From Acidimicrobiia bacterium UBA1281 (GTDB lineage: Bacteria; Actinomycetota; Acidimicrobiia; Actinomarinales; Actinomarinaceae), in NCBI GenBank assembly GCA_002308095.1, contig DBUV01000054.1, positions 1 through 23,124 of the forward strand: DNA of 23,124 bases, given 5' to 3'. The position numbers were made by a program, and so were the translations under genes. This document shows, one piece after another, positions 7,862 through 15,630 of the stretch. How positions within the stretch are numbered: position 1 is the first letter of the stretch; every line of letters starts with the position of its first letter. A model generated the notes under the pieces. It saw nothing but the letters and a program-made list of their open reading frames with translations, was not told the DNA's origin and ran no database searches.

Positions 7862-8764
7862 CTAATCGATACTGGAATTATTTGGTATTTCTAGAACTTT
7901 AGTACTTTTTTCTAATGTTTTATATATATATGTAATCCAAAGTAAATCTGCTGTTAATAAATGAATTATGCTTAACAATAAGTTGATATTTGATAACACA
8001 TTTAAGACTCCTAAACCTACACCCAAAATAACTAAAACTTTTATTTCGAAAGTTCTAATGCCATATTGCTTTTTAAATCTATTTGATTCGCTAAATAGAA
8101 AAATTGATAGGAGTGTTGAGGCTAGGGGGTGTGTAATCCTCAACCTTGTTAATAAGGCAGATGTAGAGTCAAAATCTTCAATCAAACCACTTATAAAAGA
8201 TTCGCTAGGAAATAATACGTCTGCAAGTGCTGTAATTGACCCAGTTGCTCCAGCAAGTATAAATAAACCTGTTGCAATTTTAAAATTTCTATCAATACAA
8301 TCACTTATTTGGATTTCTGGATTCTTCGATACCTTGAAGAGGATTGCATACATAGCAAGTAGTCCAAATGTATTTACTAGATGAAGAGGGACTGCCGCTA
8401 TCCTAGGTGTAGAGCTGTTCATACCAACCCATTCATACAAAACTATAACAGCTCCAATTAGAGCTTCGAATAATACAAAAAATGTCAGATAATTAATAAT
8501 CCTTTTTTGCGGCGGAGTAACTGATGAGCTAAAGGATTTTAAGAATATAATTAATGTGATAACAAGTAATAATCCACTAATAGCTCTATGTGAAAACTCA
8601 ATCTGCTCTGATGCGGAATTGAGGGATGGTATTAATTGACCATTACAACTTGGCCAAGATGAGCCACATCCGTTTCCAGAACCAGTAGCTCTTACAACTG
8701 CTCCTGCAATGATGGATAAAATAGAAAATCCTAAGCCTGCTCTGCTCAGTTTGTACAAAGTCAT
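7862..8764 (-). CDS. ctaA: Heme A synthase (COX15/CtaA family)
   Basis: Membrane enzyme that oxidises the methyl group of heme O to the formyl group of heme A, the cofactor of aa3/caa3 oxidases. The 300-residue protein is strongly hydrophobic, with about eight membrane helices in two repeats. Helix 1 ends in GAVVRATGSGNGCG. Cys33 and Cys40 match the periplasmic Cys pair, and Glu56 and His59 in IEFSHRAISG match the active-site pair. Further conserved His residues are in PLHLVNT, RITHPLAS and IHLLTADLLW. The ATG overlaps the stop of the upstream HTH gene by four bases (ATGA), so the two are coupled. It lies about 9.5 kb from the ctaB-ctaC cluster, not inside it. Confidence 0.95.
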   Translation of the reverse strand: MTLYKLSRAGLGFSILSIIAGAVVRATGSGNGCGSSWPSCNGQLIPSLNSASEQIEFSHRAISGLLLVITLIIFLKSFSSSVTPPQKRIINYLTFFVLFEALIGAVIVLYEWVGMNSSTPRIAAVPLHLVNTFGLLAMYAILFKVSKNPEIQISDCIDRNFKIATGLFILAGATGSITALADVLFPSESFISGLIEDFDSTSALLTRLRITHPLASTLLSIFLFSESNRFKKQYGIRTFEIKVLVILGVGLGVLNVLSNINLLLSIIHLLTADLLWITYIYKTLEKSTKVLEIPNNSSID

Positions 8765-9357
8765 AATAAGTTATCGATAATAATTTTCATAGAATCTAAA
8801 AATAATCTAAATCCACGAACTATTAGTACGCTTATAGCAAGAAGAGTAAAAAATGTTTTCATATTCCTTGTTAGGTAAAAACTGAATTGTTTTGAATCCT
8901 CTATATATGGTTTTTCGTCAAGGGCTGTCTCAAAAGTTTCTTTTTGTGCATCTGCTTCAAAGTCAGAAATATCTTCCGTGTCTTGGATATTCTCATAAGT
9001 AAATAGTTCAGGTTGAGGGATATCTTTTGTTTCCTGTTTTTCAGATTTAAACCTATTAAAGATGCCTGATTTTAATTCAACCTTTTTATCTCTATCAATA
9101 TTAAATAATGAATCTTCAACATTAGTAGAGTTTGTTGTGACTTGATCATAACTTGATAGATCTTCAAGTGTATCCATGACTTCTTTACCCAGCAAACCTT
9201 CAAGTGCAACGATAACTTTTTTGTCTGTAGGAAAACTTGTACCAGCATCCCACTTTTTTACTTCTTTAAGTTTTGCACCAGTAAATGATGCTATTTGCTT
9301 GTTAGATAAGCCTCTTTCTTTTTTAAGCCTCATAAACAATGACGAAAAGTTTTCCAT
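8761..9357 (-). CDS. Helix-turn-helix protein with C-terminal membrane anchor, function unknown
   Basis: The 198-residue protein starts with an XRE-like helix-turn-helix (about 5-60: LFMRLKKERGLSNKQIASFT, then EVKKWDAGTSFPTDKK). A low-complexity acidic linker follows (about 65-160, rich in Asp, Glu and Ser), then one predicted membrane helix near the end (FFTLLAISVLIVRGF). This domain order recalls RodZ-type proteins, but the helix is C-terminal with almost nothing after it, and there is no RodZ beta domain. It is translationally coupled to ctaA downstream, so a role linked to heme A synthesis or respiration is possible but is only inferred from position. The ATG has no Shine-Dalgarno, and the candidate transcription start falls within about two bases of it, suggesting a leaderless mRNA. 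Confidence 0.75.
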   Translation of the reverse strand: MENFSSLFMRLKKERGLSNKQIASFTGAKLKEVKKWDAGTSFPTDKKVIVALEGLLGKEVMDTLEDLSSYDQVTTNSTNVEDSLFNIDRDKKVELKSGIFNRFKSEKQETKDIPQPELFTYENIQDTEDISDFEADAQKETFETALDEKPYIEDSKQFSFYLTRNMKTFFTLLAISVLIVRGFRLFLDSMKIIIDNLL

Positions 9358-9365
9358 AATACATA

Positions 9366-9396
9366 ATTGTATTCAATATAAAATTTTTTATACAAT
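9366..9396. promoter_or_regulatory. Mirror-symmetric divergent promoter: HTH-ctaA (minus) and tRNA-Sec (plus)
   Basis: On the plus strand TTGTAT (9367-9372) and TACAAT (9391-9396) are 18 bases apart, and a start near 9403 would lead into the tRNA at 9410. The same two boxes read on the minus strand give TTGTAT (9395-9390) and TACAAT (9371-9366), again 18 apart, with a start near 9359 next to the HTH ATG at 9357. ATTGTA and TACAAT are exact reverse complements. Confidence 0.5.
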
Positions 9397-9409
9397 TAGT
9401 CTTAATAAT

Positions 9410-9504
9410 GGAGGTGAATGAGCGCCTGGTGGGCTCCCCGGTCTTCAAAACTGGTGAAAGGTGTAAAAGTCTTTGGCGGGTTCGATTCCCGTCCACCTCC
9501 GCCA
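9410..9504 (+). tRNA. selC: Selenocysteine tRNA, anticodon UCA
   Basis: Transfer RNA that carries serine, later converted to selenocysteine, to in-frame UGA codons. A 7-base acceptor stem GGAGGTG (9410-9416) pairs with CACCTCC (9494-9500), followed by G discriminator 9501 and encoded CCA (9502-9504). The anticodon stem CCGGT/ACTGG holds loop CTTCAAA with anticodon TCA at 9445-9447. A long variable arm follows (AAAG 9457-9460 with CTTT 9471-9474), then the T-loop TTCGATT closed by GCGGG/CCCGT. The length of 95 bases with CCA, the UCA anticodon, the G discriminator and the long variable arm separate it from tRNA-Ser and suppressor tRNAs. The eighth acceptor pair typical of bacterial tRNA-Sec would be A9417 with C9493, a mismatch. 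None of the intact genes here needs UGA read-through. Confidence 0.93.
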
Positions 9505-9544
9505 ACATTCAAAAAATATATCTTTCATATAAAAAAATTTTGGA

Positions 9545-9550
9545 TACTCT
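9545..9550 (+). promoter_or_regulatory. Candidate -10 element of hflX operon
   Basis: TACTCT lies 7 bases before the TTG start codon at 9558 and would place the transcription start on or next to that codon. There is no Shine-Dalgarno. The gap from the tRNA end (9505) is AT-rich and has no clear terminator hairpin, so read-through from the tRNA promoter is also possible. Confidence 0.3.
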
Positions 9551-9557
9551 TAAATAG

Positions 9558-10889
9558 TTGAATCAAAGAAATAATAATCCTAATCAAACTGACAGACGGT
9601 TACTAACGGTATCTGACAAAGATATTTTTGTAACAGTGCAAAAAGCCTTGCTTGTTGGAATTATTTTAAAAAATCAAACAAGGGCAGATCGTGAAGAATC
9701 ATTAAAAGAACTCACAAGTCTGGTAAAAACAGCTGGATCAAATCCAACTATTATCCAGACCAAAAGAATTGATCGAATTGATCCAAAAACTTTTATTGGC
9801 AAAGGCTCGATTATTGAACTTGAAGACCTGTCAAAGGCAAATGATATTGATGTTGTTGTTTTTGATTGTGAACTTAGCCCCAATCAACAAAAGGAGCTTC
9901 GGGCTATTTTTCAGTGTGACGTGGTTGACAGAACTGGTCTAATTCTTGATATATTTGCTTTACACGCCCAATCTAAAGAGGCAAATTTACAGGTTGAACT
10001 TGCAATGTCCGTCTATTTAAAACCCAGACTTGCAGGTTTAGGCAAAACCTTGAATCAACAAGGTGGAGGAATCGGGACACGAGGACCTGGAGAAGCAAAA
10101 CTAGAAACTGATAGTAGGTTGATAGATAATCGGATTAACAAACTGAGGAAAGAGCTTAAAAAAATAGAAAGACAAAGGCTTCTACAAGCAAGCTCAAGAG
10201 AGAAAAAAAATACTCCACTGGTTTCTATAGTTGGTTATACAAATGCTGGGAAATCAACTCTATTAAAATCATTGACTAATTCTGATGCATATGCTGCTGA
10301 TGAACTATTTGCTACTGTGGACTCACTGCAAAGAGAGCTTCCTATTAAAGATATACAAGAGCCGTTGATATTATCAGACACTGTTGGGTTTATTCAAAAC
10401 CTGCCAACTACATTAATTGAGTCTTTCAAATCTACGCTACTAGTTGCTACGAGCGCAGATTTATTAATTCATGTAGTTGATGCTGCAACAGCAATTCCTG
10501 AAATGCATATTGGCACTGTTCGAGAAATTCTTGAACAAATTGAAGTAACAGCCAATGAAGTGATGGTATTTAATAAAGTTGATAGAATTGACCAAGCTTC
10601 ATTAAATGACCTATCAGAAAGATACCCTCAAGCTTTATTTATTTCATCATTAAAAAACATTGGTATAGAAGAACTTATTGAGAAGATTTCAACAGAAATC
10701 TATGGGGACACCCAAATGAGCTCTTTTTTAGTTGAACCAAAAAACTTAGACAAAGTAAATAGATTCGGTGAAATTCTGGAAGTAAAAAATAGTTCTGAAT
10801 TATTATTAATTGATATAAAAATAAGAAGTAAATTGATCACAAAATTGAAAGATTTAAATTTAATAAGGGATCCACAAAATGCTGAGTGA
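9558..10889 (+). CDS. hflX: GTPase HflX, ribosome-associated
   Basis: Ribosome-binding GTPase that in other bacteria splits or rescues stalled 70S ribosomes under heat or antibiotic stress. The 443 residues show the HflX N-domain (TFIGKGSIIELED, VVFDCELSPNQQKEL, VVDRTGLILDIFALHA) and the glycine-rich linker GGGIGTRGPGEAKLETD. The GTPase domain has G1 GYTNAGKST at 226-234, LFATVDSLQRELP, G3 SDTVGFIQNLP and G4 FNKVDRID. A stop codon lies directly before the TTG at 9558, and no better start follows for tens of codons, so TTG is chosen. It heads a same-strand run with gnd (11-base overlap), the aminopeptidase, the LLM enzyme and the antiporter, and lies 53 bases after tRNA-Sec. Confidence 0.95.
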   Translation: MNQRNNNPNQTDRRLLTVSDKDIFVTVQKALLVGIILKNQTRADREESLKELTSLVKTAGSNPTIIQTKRIDRIDPKTFIGKGSIIELEDLSKANDIDVVVFDCELSPNQQKELRAIFQCDVVDRTGLILDIFALHAQSKEANLQVELAMSVYLKPRLAGLGKTLNQQGGGIGTRGPGEAKLETDSRLIDNRINKLRKELKKIERQRLLQASSREKKNTPLVSIVGYTNAGKSTLLKSLTNSDAYAADELFATVDSLQRELPIKDIQEPLILSDTVGFIQNLPTTLIESFKSTLLVATSADLLIHVVDAATAIPEMHIGTVREILEQIEVTANEVMVFNKVDRIDQASLNDLSERYPQALFISSLKNIGIEELIEKISTEIYGDTQMSSFLVEPKNLDKVNRFGEILEVKNSSELLLIDIKIRSKLITKLKDLNLIRDPQNAE

Positions 10890-12270
10890 AATTGGATTAA
10901 TCGGACTCGGTGTAATGGGTAAAAATATTGGTCTTAATATCTCCGAAAAAGGTACAAATATTAAGGCTTATAATGCTTCAACTGAAAAATTAGACTCTAT
11001 AAAAAAAGAGTTTGGTACCAATTTTTCAGGGTACACAACCCTCAAGGAGTTAGTTGAAAATATTGCTCGTCCAAGAAATATCTTATTAATGATTCCATCT
11101 GGGGAACCTACTCACAACATCATTAATCAACTTTCTGATTTATTAGATGAAGGTGACGTCATTATCGATGGTGGTAACTCTTTTTATCAAGAAAGTATTA
11201 ATCATGGAAATTCACTAGCCGAGAAAAAAATAAACTTTGTTGGCATGGGTGTCTCGGGTGGAGAAGAGGGTGCAAGAAATGGTCCTGCCATAATGGTCGG
11301 TTCAAATAAAAATCTTGATGAGAATCTGATTGATTTATTGTCATCAATCTCAGCAAAAGCTGCAGATGCCTGTATAGGTTTCTACGAGGGATTTGGTTCA
11401 GGTCATTTCGTAAAAATGGTCCACAATGGGATCGAGTATGCAGAAATGCAACTAATTGCTGAAAGCTACTTTCTATTAAAAAAATCAGGATATACAAATC
11501 TAGAGATAGCAGATTTTTTTGACTCCCTTAAAATCTTGAATCAATCTTCTTATCTGATTGAAATTACATCCGAAATACTTAGGAAAAAAGAGGGAGAGAA
11601 ATTTATCATTGATTTAATAAAACCTTCTGCAAACAACAAAGGAACTGGAAGATTGACAGTGGAAACAGCTCTTGATTTAGGTATAACTGCCCCCTCAATA
11701 TTTGCAGCTTATGATGCAAGAGTTCAAAGTAATGCCGGTGATTATTGGAAACTTGACGAAAAATTATTTAAACAAGACAATACAGTAGGTCCTCAAGGTA
11801 GTGAAAAAACAGAGATATTTAACTTAGTGGCAAGGTCTTTATACTTTGGAAGAATATCTTCAATGATTCAAGGTCTCACAATAATTTGGAGTTACAACGA
11901 AGTTAATAAATTTTCATTTAATTTTGTAGATATTTTTAAGAACTGGAGTGGTGGGTGTATTATCAGGTCTGAGATGCTCGATGAATTAATTAAAATTGAC
12001 GACACCTCAGAAGACTTTTTACGATCAGAGGAATTGCATAGTTTACTTAAAGTAAATCTGGATGCTGTCAAAAACTTGGTTAGAGATGCGTTGTCAAAAG
12101 ATATTGCGCTACCAGTTTTTTCTTCAAGCTTGAATTGGTACCTTAACTTGAGTTCTAGTGACAACCCATCAAATCTAATTCAAGCTCAGAGAGATTTTTT
12201 TGGGAGTCATACTGTACAGCTTTTAAGTTCAGACGAATACATACACATTGATTGGAGAAAAGATGAATAA
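10879..12270 (+). CDS. gnd: 6-phosphogluconate dehydrogenase, decarboxylating
   Basis: Oxidative pentose phosphate enzyme: 6-phosphogluconate plus NAD(P) gives ribulose 5-phosphate, CO2 and NAD(P)H. The 463 residues fit the long-form enzyme. They show the Rossmann motif GLGVMGKN at the N-terminus, IIDGGNSFY, GVSGGEEGARNGP (substrate Ser-Gly-Gly), HFVKMVHNGIEYAEMQ with catalytic Lys179, Asn183 and Glu186, and C-terminal QAQRDFFGSHT with the Arg and His that reach the partner subunit. The usual GTGKWT appears as GTGRLT, a loss of the conserved Trp. An ATG start is supported by AAGGGA at 10865-10870. It overlaps hflX upstream and the aminopeptidase downstream. Confidence 0.94.
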   Translation: MLSEIGLIGLGVMGKNIGLNISEKGTNIKAYNASTEKLDSIKKEFGTNFSGYTTLKELVENIARPRNILLMIPSGEPTHNIINQLSDLLDEGDVIIDGGNSFYQESINHGNSLAEKKINFVGMGVSGGEEGARNGPAIMVGSNKNLDENLIDLLSSISAKAADACIGFYEGFGSGHFVKMVHNGIEYAEMQLIAESYFLLKKSGYTNLEIADFFDSLKILNQSSYLIEITSEILRKKEGEKFIIDLIKPSANNKGTGRLTVETALDLGITAPSIFAAYDARVQSNAGDYWKLDEKLFKQDNTVGPQGSEKTEIFNLVARSLYFGRISSMIQGLTIIWSYNEVNKFSFNFVDIFKNWSGGCIIRSEMLDELIKIDDTSEDFLRSEELHSLLKVNLDAVKNLVRDALSKDIALPVFSSSLNWYLNLSSSDNPSNLIQAQRDFFGSHTVQLLSSDEYIHIDWRKDE

Positions 12271-14785
12271 AGCACTGCTACCAAAGGTCGCTAAACCCGT
12301 AAGATATCAAGTCAAGCTAGATGTTGACTTGGATAGCTTTAATTACAAGGGTTCTCAAACTGTTGATTTAGAGATAGTTGAAGAAACTTCTTCTTTTGAA
12401 GTAAATGCAATTGATATAGAGATAACAAATGCTTACTTAGTTGATTCAAACGAATCTCAAATTAGTTTAGATTGTGAATATTTAAGAGATTTAGAAAGAA
12501 TTTCTTTCATTTCTAAAAACACTCTTTCAATTGGCTCATACTCTCTAAAACTTGAATTTACCTCAAATATCACAAATGATTTAAAAGGATTTTATAAAAG
12601 TCAGTTTTTAGATTTAAATAATAATGAAAAATGGCTCGCAACAACTCAATTTGAACCAACATCAGCAAGAAATGCTTTTCCATGCTGGGATGAACCAGAA
12701 TATAAAGCAGTATTTTCAATGACATTAATTTCTGATAAAAAATATCTACGAATATCAAATGAAAAAGTTCTTGAAGAAAAAGAACTCGAAGATGGGAAAG
12801 TCCAAACTACTTATGTGGATTCAATGATAATGTCTACATACTTAGTAGCTTTTGTAATTGGAGAACTTGAGATTACAGAAATTGGAAATGTAGGTAACAC
12901 ACAAATAAGAATTATTCATAGGCCTGGTTTTTCACATCAAACAGGTTTTGCCGGAAAAGCTGGGTTGAAAATATTAGAGTTTTTTGAAAACTATTATAAA
13001 ATTCCTTATCCAGGTTCGAAACTTGACCTCATAGCTATACCTGATTTTGCAATGGGTGCAATGGAAAATGTAGGTGCAGTTACTTTCAGAGAAAGCTTGC
13101 TTCTCATCGACGAATCTAAAGCAACTAGACAAGAGCTATCAAGATCTGTAAGTGTAATTGCACACGAACTTGCACATATGTGGTTTGGGGATTTAGTAAC
13201 TATGAAGTGGTGGGATGGTATCTGGTTAAACGAAGCTTTTGCCAGTCTGATGGAGGCTATTGCCGCAAATGGGACTTACCCTGAATTCGAACAATGGAGT
13301 GAAATGAATTTATCTAGAAGTGCAGGCTTTGGTGTCGATTCGCTTAAAAACTCCAGACCGGTTGAGTTTGAGGTTGAAACCCCTGAACAAGCTGAAGAAA
13401 TGTTTGATGTTCTTACATACGAAAAAGGGTCAACAGTTTTAAAAATGTTTGAGATGTTTGTTGGAGAAGAAGTATTTCAAGCGGGTGTACAGAAATACTT
13501 AAATAAATACAAATTTCAGAACACGCATTCATCGGACTTGTGGGATTGCCTTACTGAAGAAAGCAATATACCTCTAAACAAGATGTTGCCTACCTGGATT
13601 AAACAACCTGGTTTTCCAATTATTGAAGTACAAAAGGTTGGTGAAAAGTTTGAACTCACCCAATCTAAATTTCTGATTGATGGAAGTACTGATAATTCAT
13701 TATGGGAAATACCAGTAAATGTTCGCTTTCTAGATAATGGCAAGATAAATACTGTCGTACAAAATTCAAAGAATTTAGAATTAGAAGCACTTGGTGAAGT
13801 ACCTTTTATAAACAATGGCGGCTGGGCTTTCTACCACGTAGTTTATAGTCAAGAAATTTTTTCAAAAATTAAAGACAACTTTAAGGAATTAAACTCTCTT
13901 GAAAAGTATAGATTGCTGGAGGACACATGGAAATCAGTAACTGTTGATAAATTTTCAATAAACGATTTTTTAGAATTTTTGCCTCTTTATAAATCAGAGA
14001 CAGATCCAAATATTTGGTCATATATTGCCGGAATAATTTCTTCACTTTCAAAAATTTTACCAGTAGAAAAAAGTGATTCTTTTTTAAATTATTTTAATAA
14101 GCTAATTGGTCCTATAAAAGAAAACCTGGGTCGTGAAGTAAGAGAATCTGATTCAATGGAAGTTAAAGAGCTTAGAGCAATAGTAAATAAATTAATTGGA
14201 TCAATAGAAAATGATGCTGATTTTATTAATTTCTACAGTAGTAAGTTTAAGGATGGATCAATTGAAACCATTCAAGATGGAAGCTTTTACAATACAACCC
14301 TTTATCTTTCAGCTCTAGATGAAGAAATCAAAATCGAACATTTTCTTGAAAAATTCTTAAATGCTGGTTCACCTCAGATCGAAGGCAGATACAGAGCAAT
14401 ACTCGGTGCCGTACGAGACCCTAATGCTGGTGAAAAGATAATTAAGTCAATGCTGGATGGAACAATCAGAGGTGCTGATTGTCCATATATTCTGGCATCG
14501 ATGATTACTAACAAGGTGAATGGTAAAAAATCATGGAAGGAAATCAAAAATAACTATAAAGGTTTGCTATCAGTTATGCCTGAATGGACTGCATCAAGAA
14601 TTCTTTCAGGTCTTGACTCAATATATGATAAAGATTTAGGAGAGGATATAAGAACATTTATCCTAGAGAATCCCCTGCCTTCTGCAGAAAAAATGATGGC
14701 GCAAAAATTAGAGAAGCTTGAAGCTAATATGGAATTAGTAAAACGTATCAATAATTCTTTGGATGATAAAATCTTAGACAATTAA
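12263..14785 (+). CDS. pepN: M1 family zinc aminopeptidase (PepN/ERAP-like)
   Basis: Cytoplasmic aminopeptidase that removes N-terminal amino acids from peptides. From the ATG at 12263 the protein has 840 residues. It has an N-terminal beta domain ending in TSARNAFPCWDEPEYKA, the exopeptidase motif GAMEN at 265-269, and the zinc site HELAH at 301-305 with Glu324 in WLNEAF. A helical C-terminal domain follows, like that of ERAP1/Tricorn-factor-type enzymes. An upstream in-frame TTG at 12248 exists, but GGAG at 12254-12257, five bases before the ATG, supports the later start. The gene overlaps gnd by 8 bases. There is no signal peptide. Substrate range cannot be read from the sequence; peptide recycling is the likely role. 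Confidence 0.94.
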   Translation: MNKALLPKVAKPVRYQVKLDVDLDSFNYKGSQTVDLEIVEETSSFEVNAIDIEITNAYLVDSNESQISLDCEYLRDLERISFISKNTLSIGSYSLKLEFTSNITNDLKGFYKSQFLDLNNNEKWLATTQFEPTSARNAFPCWDEPEYKAVFSMTLISDKKYLRISNEKVLEEKELEDGKVQTTYVDSMIMSTYLVAFVIGELEITEIGNVGNTQIRIIHRPGFSHQTGFAGKAGLKILEFFENYYKIPYPGSKLDLIAIPDFAMGAMENVGAVTFRESLLLIDESKATRQELSRSVSVIAHELAHMWFGDLVTMKWWDGIWLNEAFASLMEAIAANGTYPEFEQWSEMNLSRSAGFGVDSLKNSRPVEFEVETPEQAEEMFDVLTYEKGSTVLKMFEMFVGEEVFQAGVQKYLNKYKFQNTHSSDLWDCLTEESNIPLNKMLPTWIKQPGFPIIEVQKVGEKFELTQSKFLIDGSTDNSLWEIPVNVRFLDNGKINTVVQNSKNLELEALGEVPFINNGGWAFYHVVYSQEIFSKIKDNFKELNSLEKYRLLEDTWKSVTVDKFSINDFLEFLPLYKSETDPNIWSYIAGIISSLSKILPVEKSDSFLNYFNKLIGPIKENLGREVRESDSMEVKELRAIVNKLIGSIENDADFINFYSSKFKDGSIETIQDGSFYNTTLYLSALDEEIKIEHFLEKFLNAGSPQIEGRYRAILGAVRDPNAGEKIIKSMLDGTIRGADCPYILASMITNKVNGKKSWKEIKNNYKGLLSVMPEWTASRILSGLDSIYDKDLGEDIRTFILENPLPSAEKMMAQKLEKLEANMELVKRINNSLDDKILDN

Positions 14786-14805
14786 TACAGGAACAGGAGT
14801 TAAAA

Positions 14806-15624
14806 ATGAAACCTAGAATAGCCGTTTTTTTACAACCCCAACATGCTGAGTATGATCAAATTAGACAAGCAGCAATTGAGGCTGAGGAAATTGGAGCAGA
14901 CGCGATTTATAACTGGGATCATTTTTATCCACTGTATAAAGAAGATGGTACTCAGTGGAATGAAGGTGAAAGAAGAGAAGGTAAGCATTTCGAGTGCTGG
15001 ACAATGCTTTCAAGCTGGGGAGAAGTAACTAGCAAGGTAGATATTGGTCCCCTGGTTACCTGTAACTCTTATAGAAATCCTGAACTATTAGCAGATATGG
15101 CTAGAACTGTTGATCATATATCAAACGGGAGAGCAATTTTAGGAATTGGTTCTGGTTGGTTTGAGCAAGATTATGACGAATATGGTTATGAGTTTGGTAC
15201 GGCTATTTCAAGACTTCATGCGTTAGAAAAGTCTTTGGAAAGAATTGTAAAAAGAATGAAAGAACTTAATCCACAACCAATAAGAAAGATTCCAATTTTA
15301 ATTGGTGGCGGTGGAGAGAAAGTTACTCTAAGAATTACAGCGCAATATGCAGATATATGGCATGGCTTTGCAACAAAAACTGAAGAAAGGTCTGGTATAG
15401 AAACTGTCGCTCATAAAAATAATGTTTTAAATAATTGGTGTAAAGAAATAGGAAGGGATCCAAGTGAAATTAAAAGATCCATTGGGATTGATATTAAAAG
15501 AATCGACCTAGCTGACGAACTTATAGAAGCAGGCGCAACAGAAGTTACTCTGGCAGTAAATGGTCCAGGCTATGACCTTACAGATGTTAAAGAGTGGATA
15601 GCTTGGAGAGATTCAAAAAATTAA
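14806..15624 (+). CDS. LLM-class F420-dependent oxidoreductase
   Basis: Luciferase-like (TIM-barrel) oxidoreductase of a family that commonly uses coenzyme F420 in actinobacteria. The 272 residues open with PRIAVFLQPQHAEYDQIRQA and contain IGADAIYNWDHFYPLY, IGPLVTCNSYRNPELLADMA and TVDHISNGRAILGIGSGWFE, which is the family's hallmark cofactor region. IPILIGGGGEKVTLRITAQYADIWH follows in two adjoining segments. It has a good Shine-Dalgarno (AGGAG 14795-14799, six bases before ATG). It follows the aminopeptidase by 20 bases and precedes the antiporter by 6. The substrate is unknown, and F420 rather than FMN use is inferred from family resemblance. Confidence 0.85.
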   Translation: MKPRIAVFLQPQHAEYDQIRQAAIEAEEIGADAIYNWDHFYPLYKEDGTQWNEGERREGKHFECWTMLSSWGEVTSKVDIGPLVTCNSYRNPELLADMARTVDHISNGRAILGIGSGWFEQDYDEYGYEFGTAISRLHALEKSLERIVKRMKELNPQPIRKIPILIGGGGEKVTLRITAQYADIWHGFATKTEERSGIETVAHKNNVLNNWCKEIGRDPSEIKRSIGIDIKRIDLADELIEAGATEVTLAVNGPGYDLTDVKEWIAWRDSKN

Positions 15625-15630
15625 GATCTG

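Noticed and set aside
9505..9557. Possible terminator after the tRNA
   Set aside because: The stretch has A and T runs and a short ATAT repeat but no stable GC-containing hairpin.
12248..12262. Longer N-terminus for the M1 aminopeptidase starting at TTG 12248
   Set aside because: A GGAG Shine-Dalgarno at 12254-12257 points to the ATG at 12263, and the extra residues MIGEK add nothing known.
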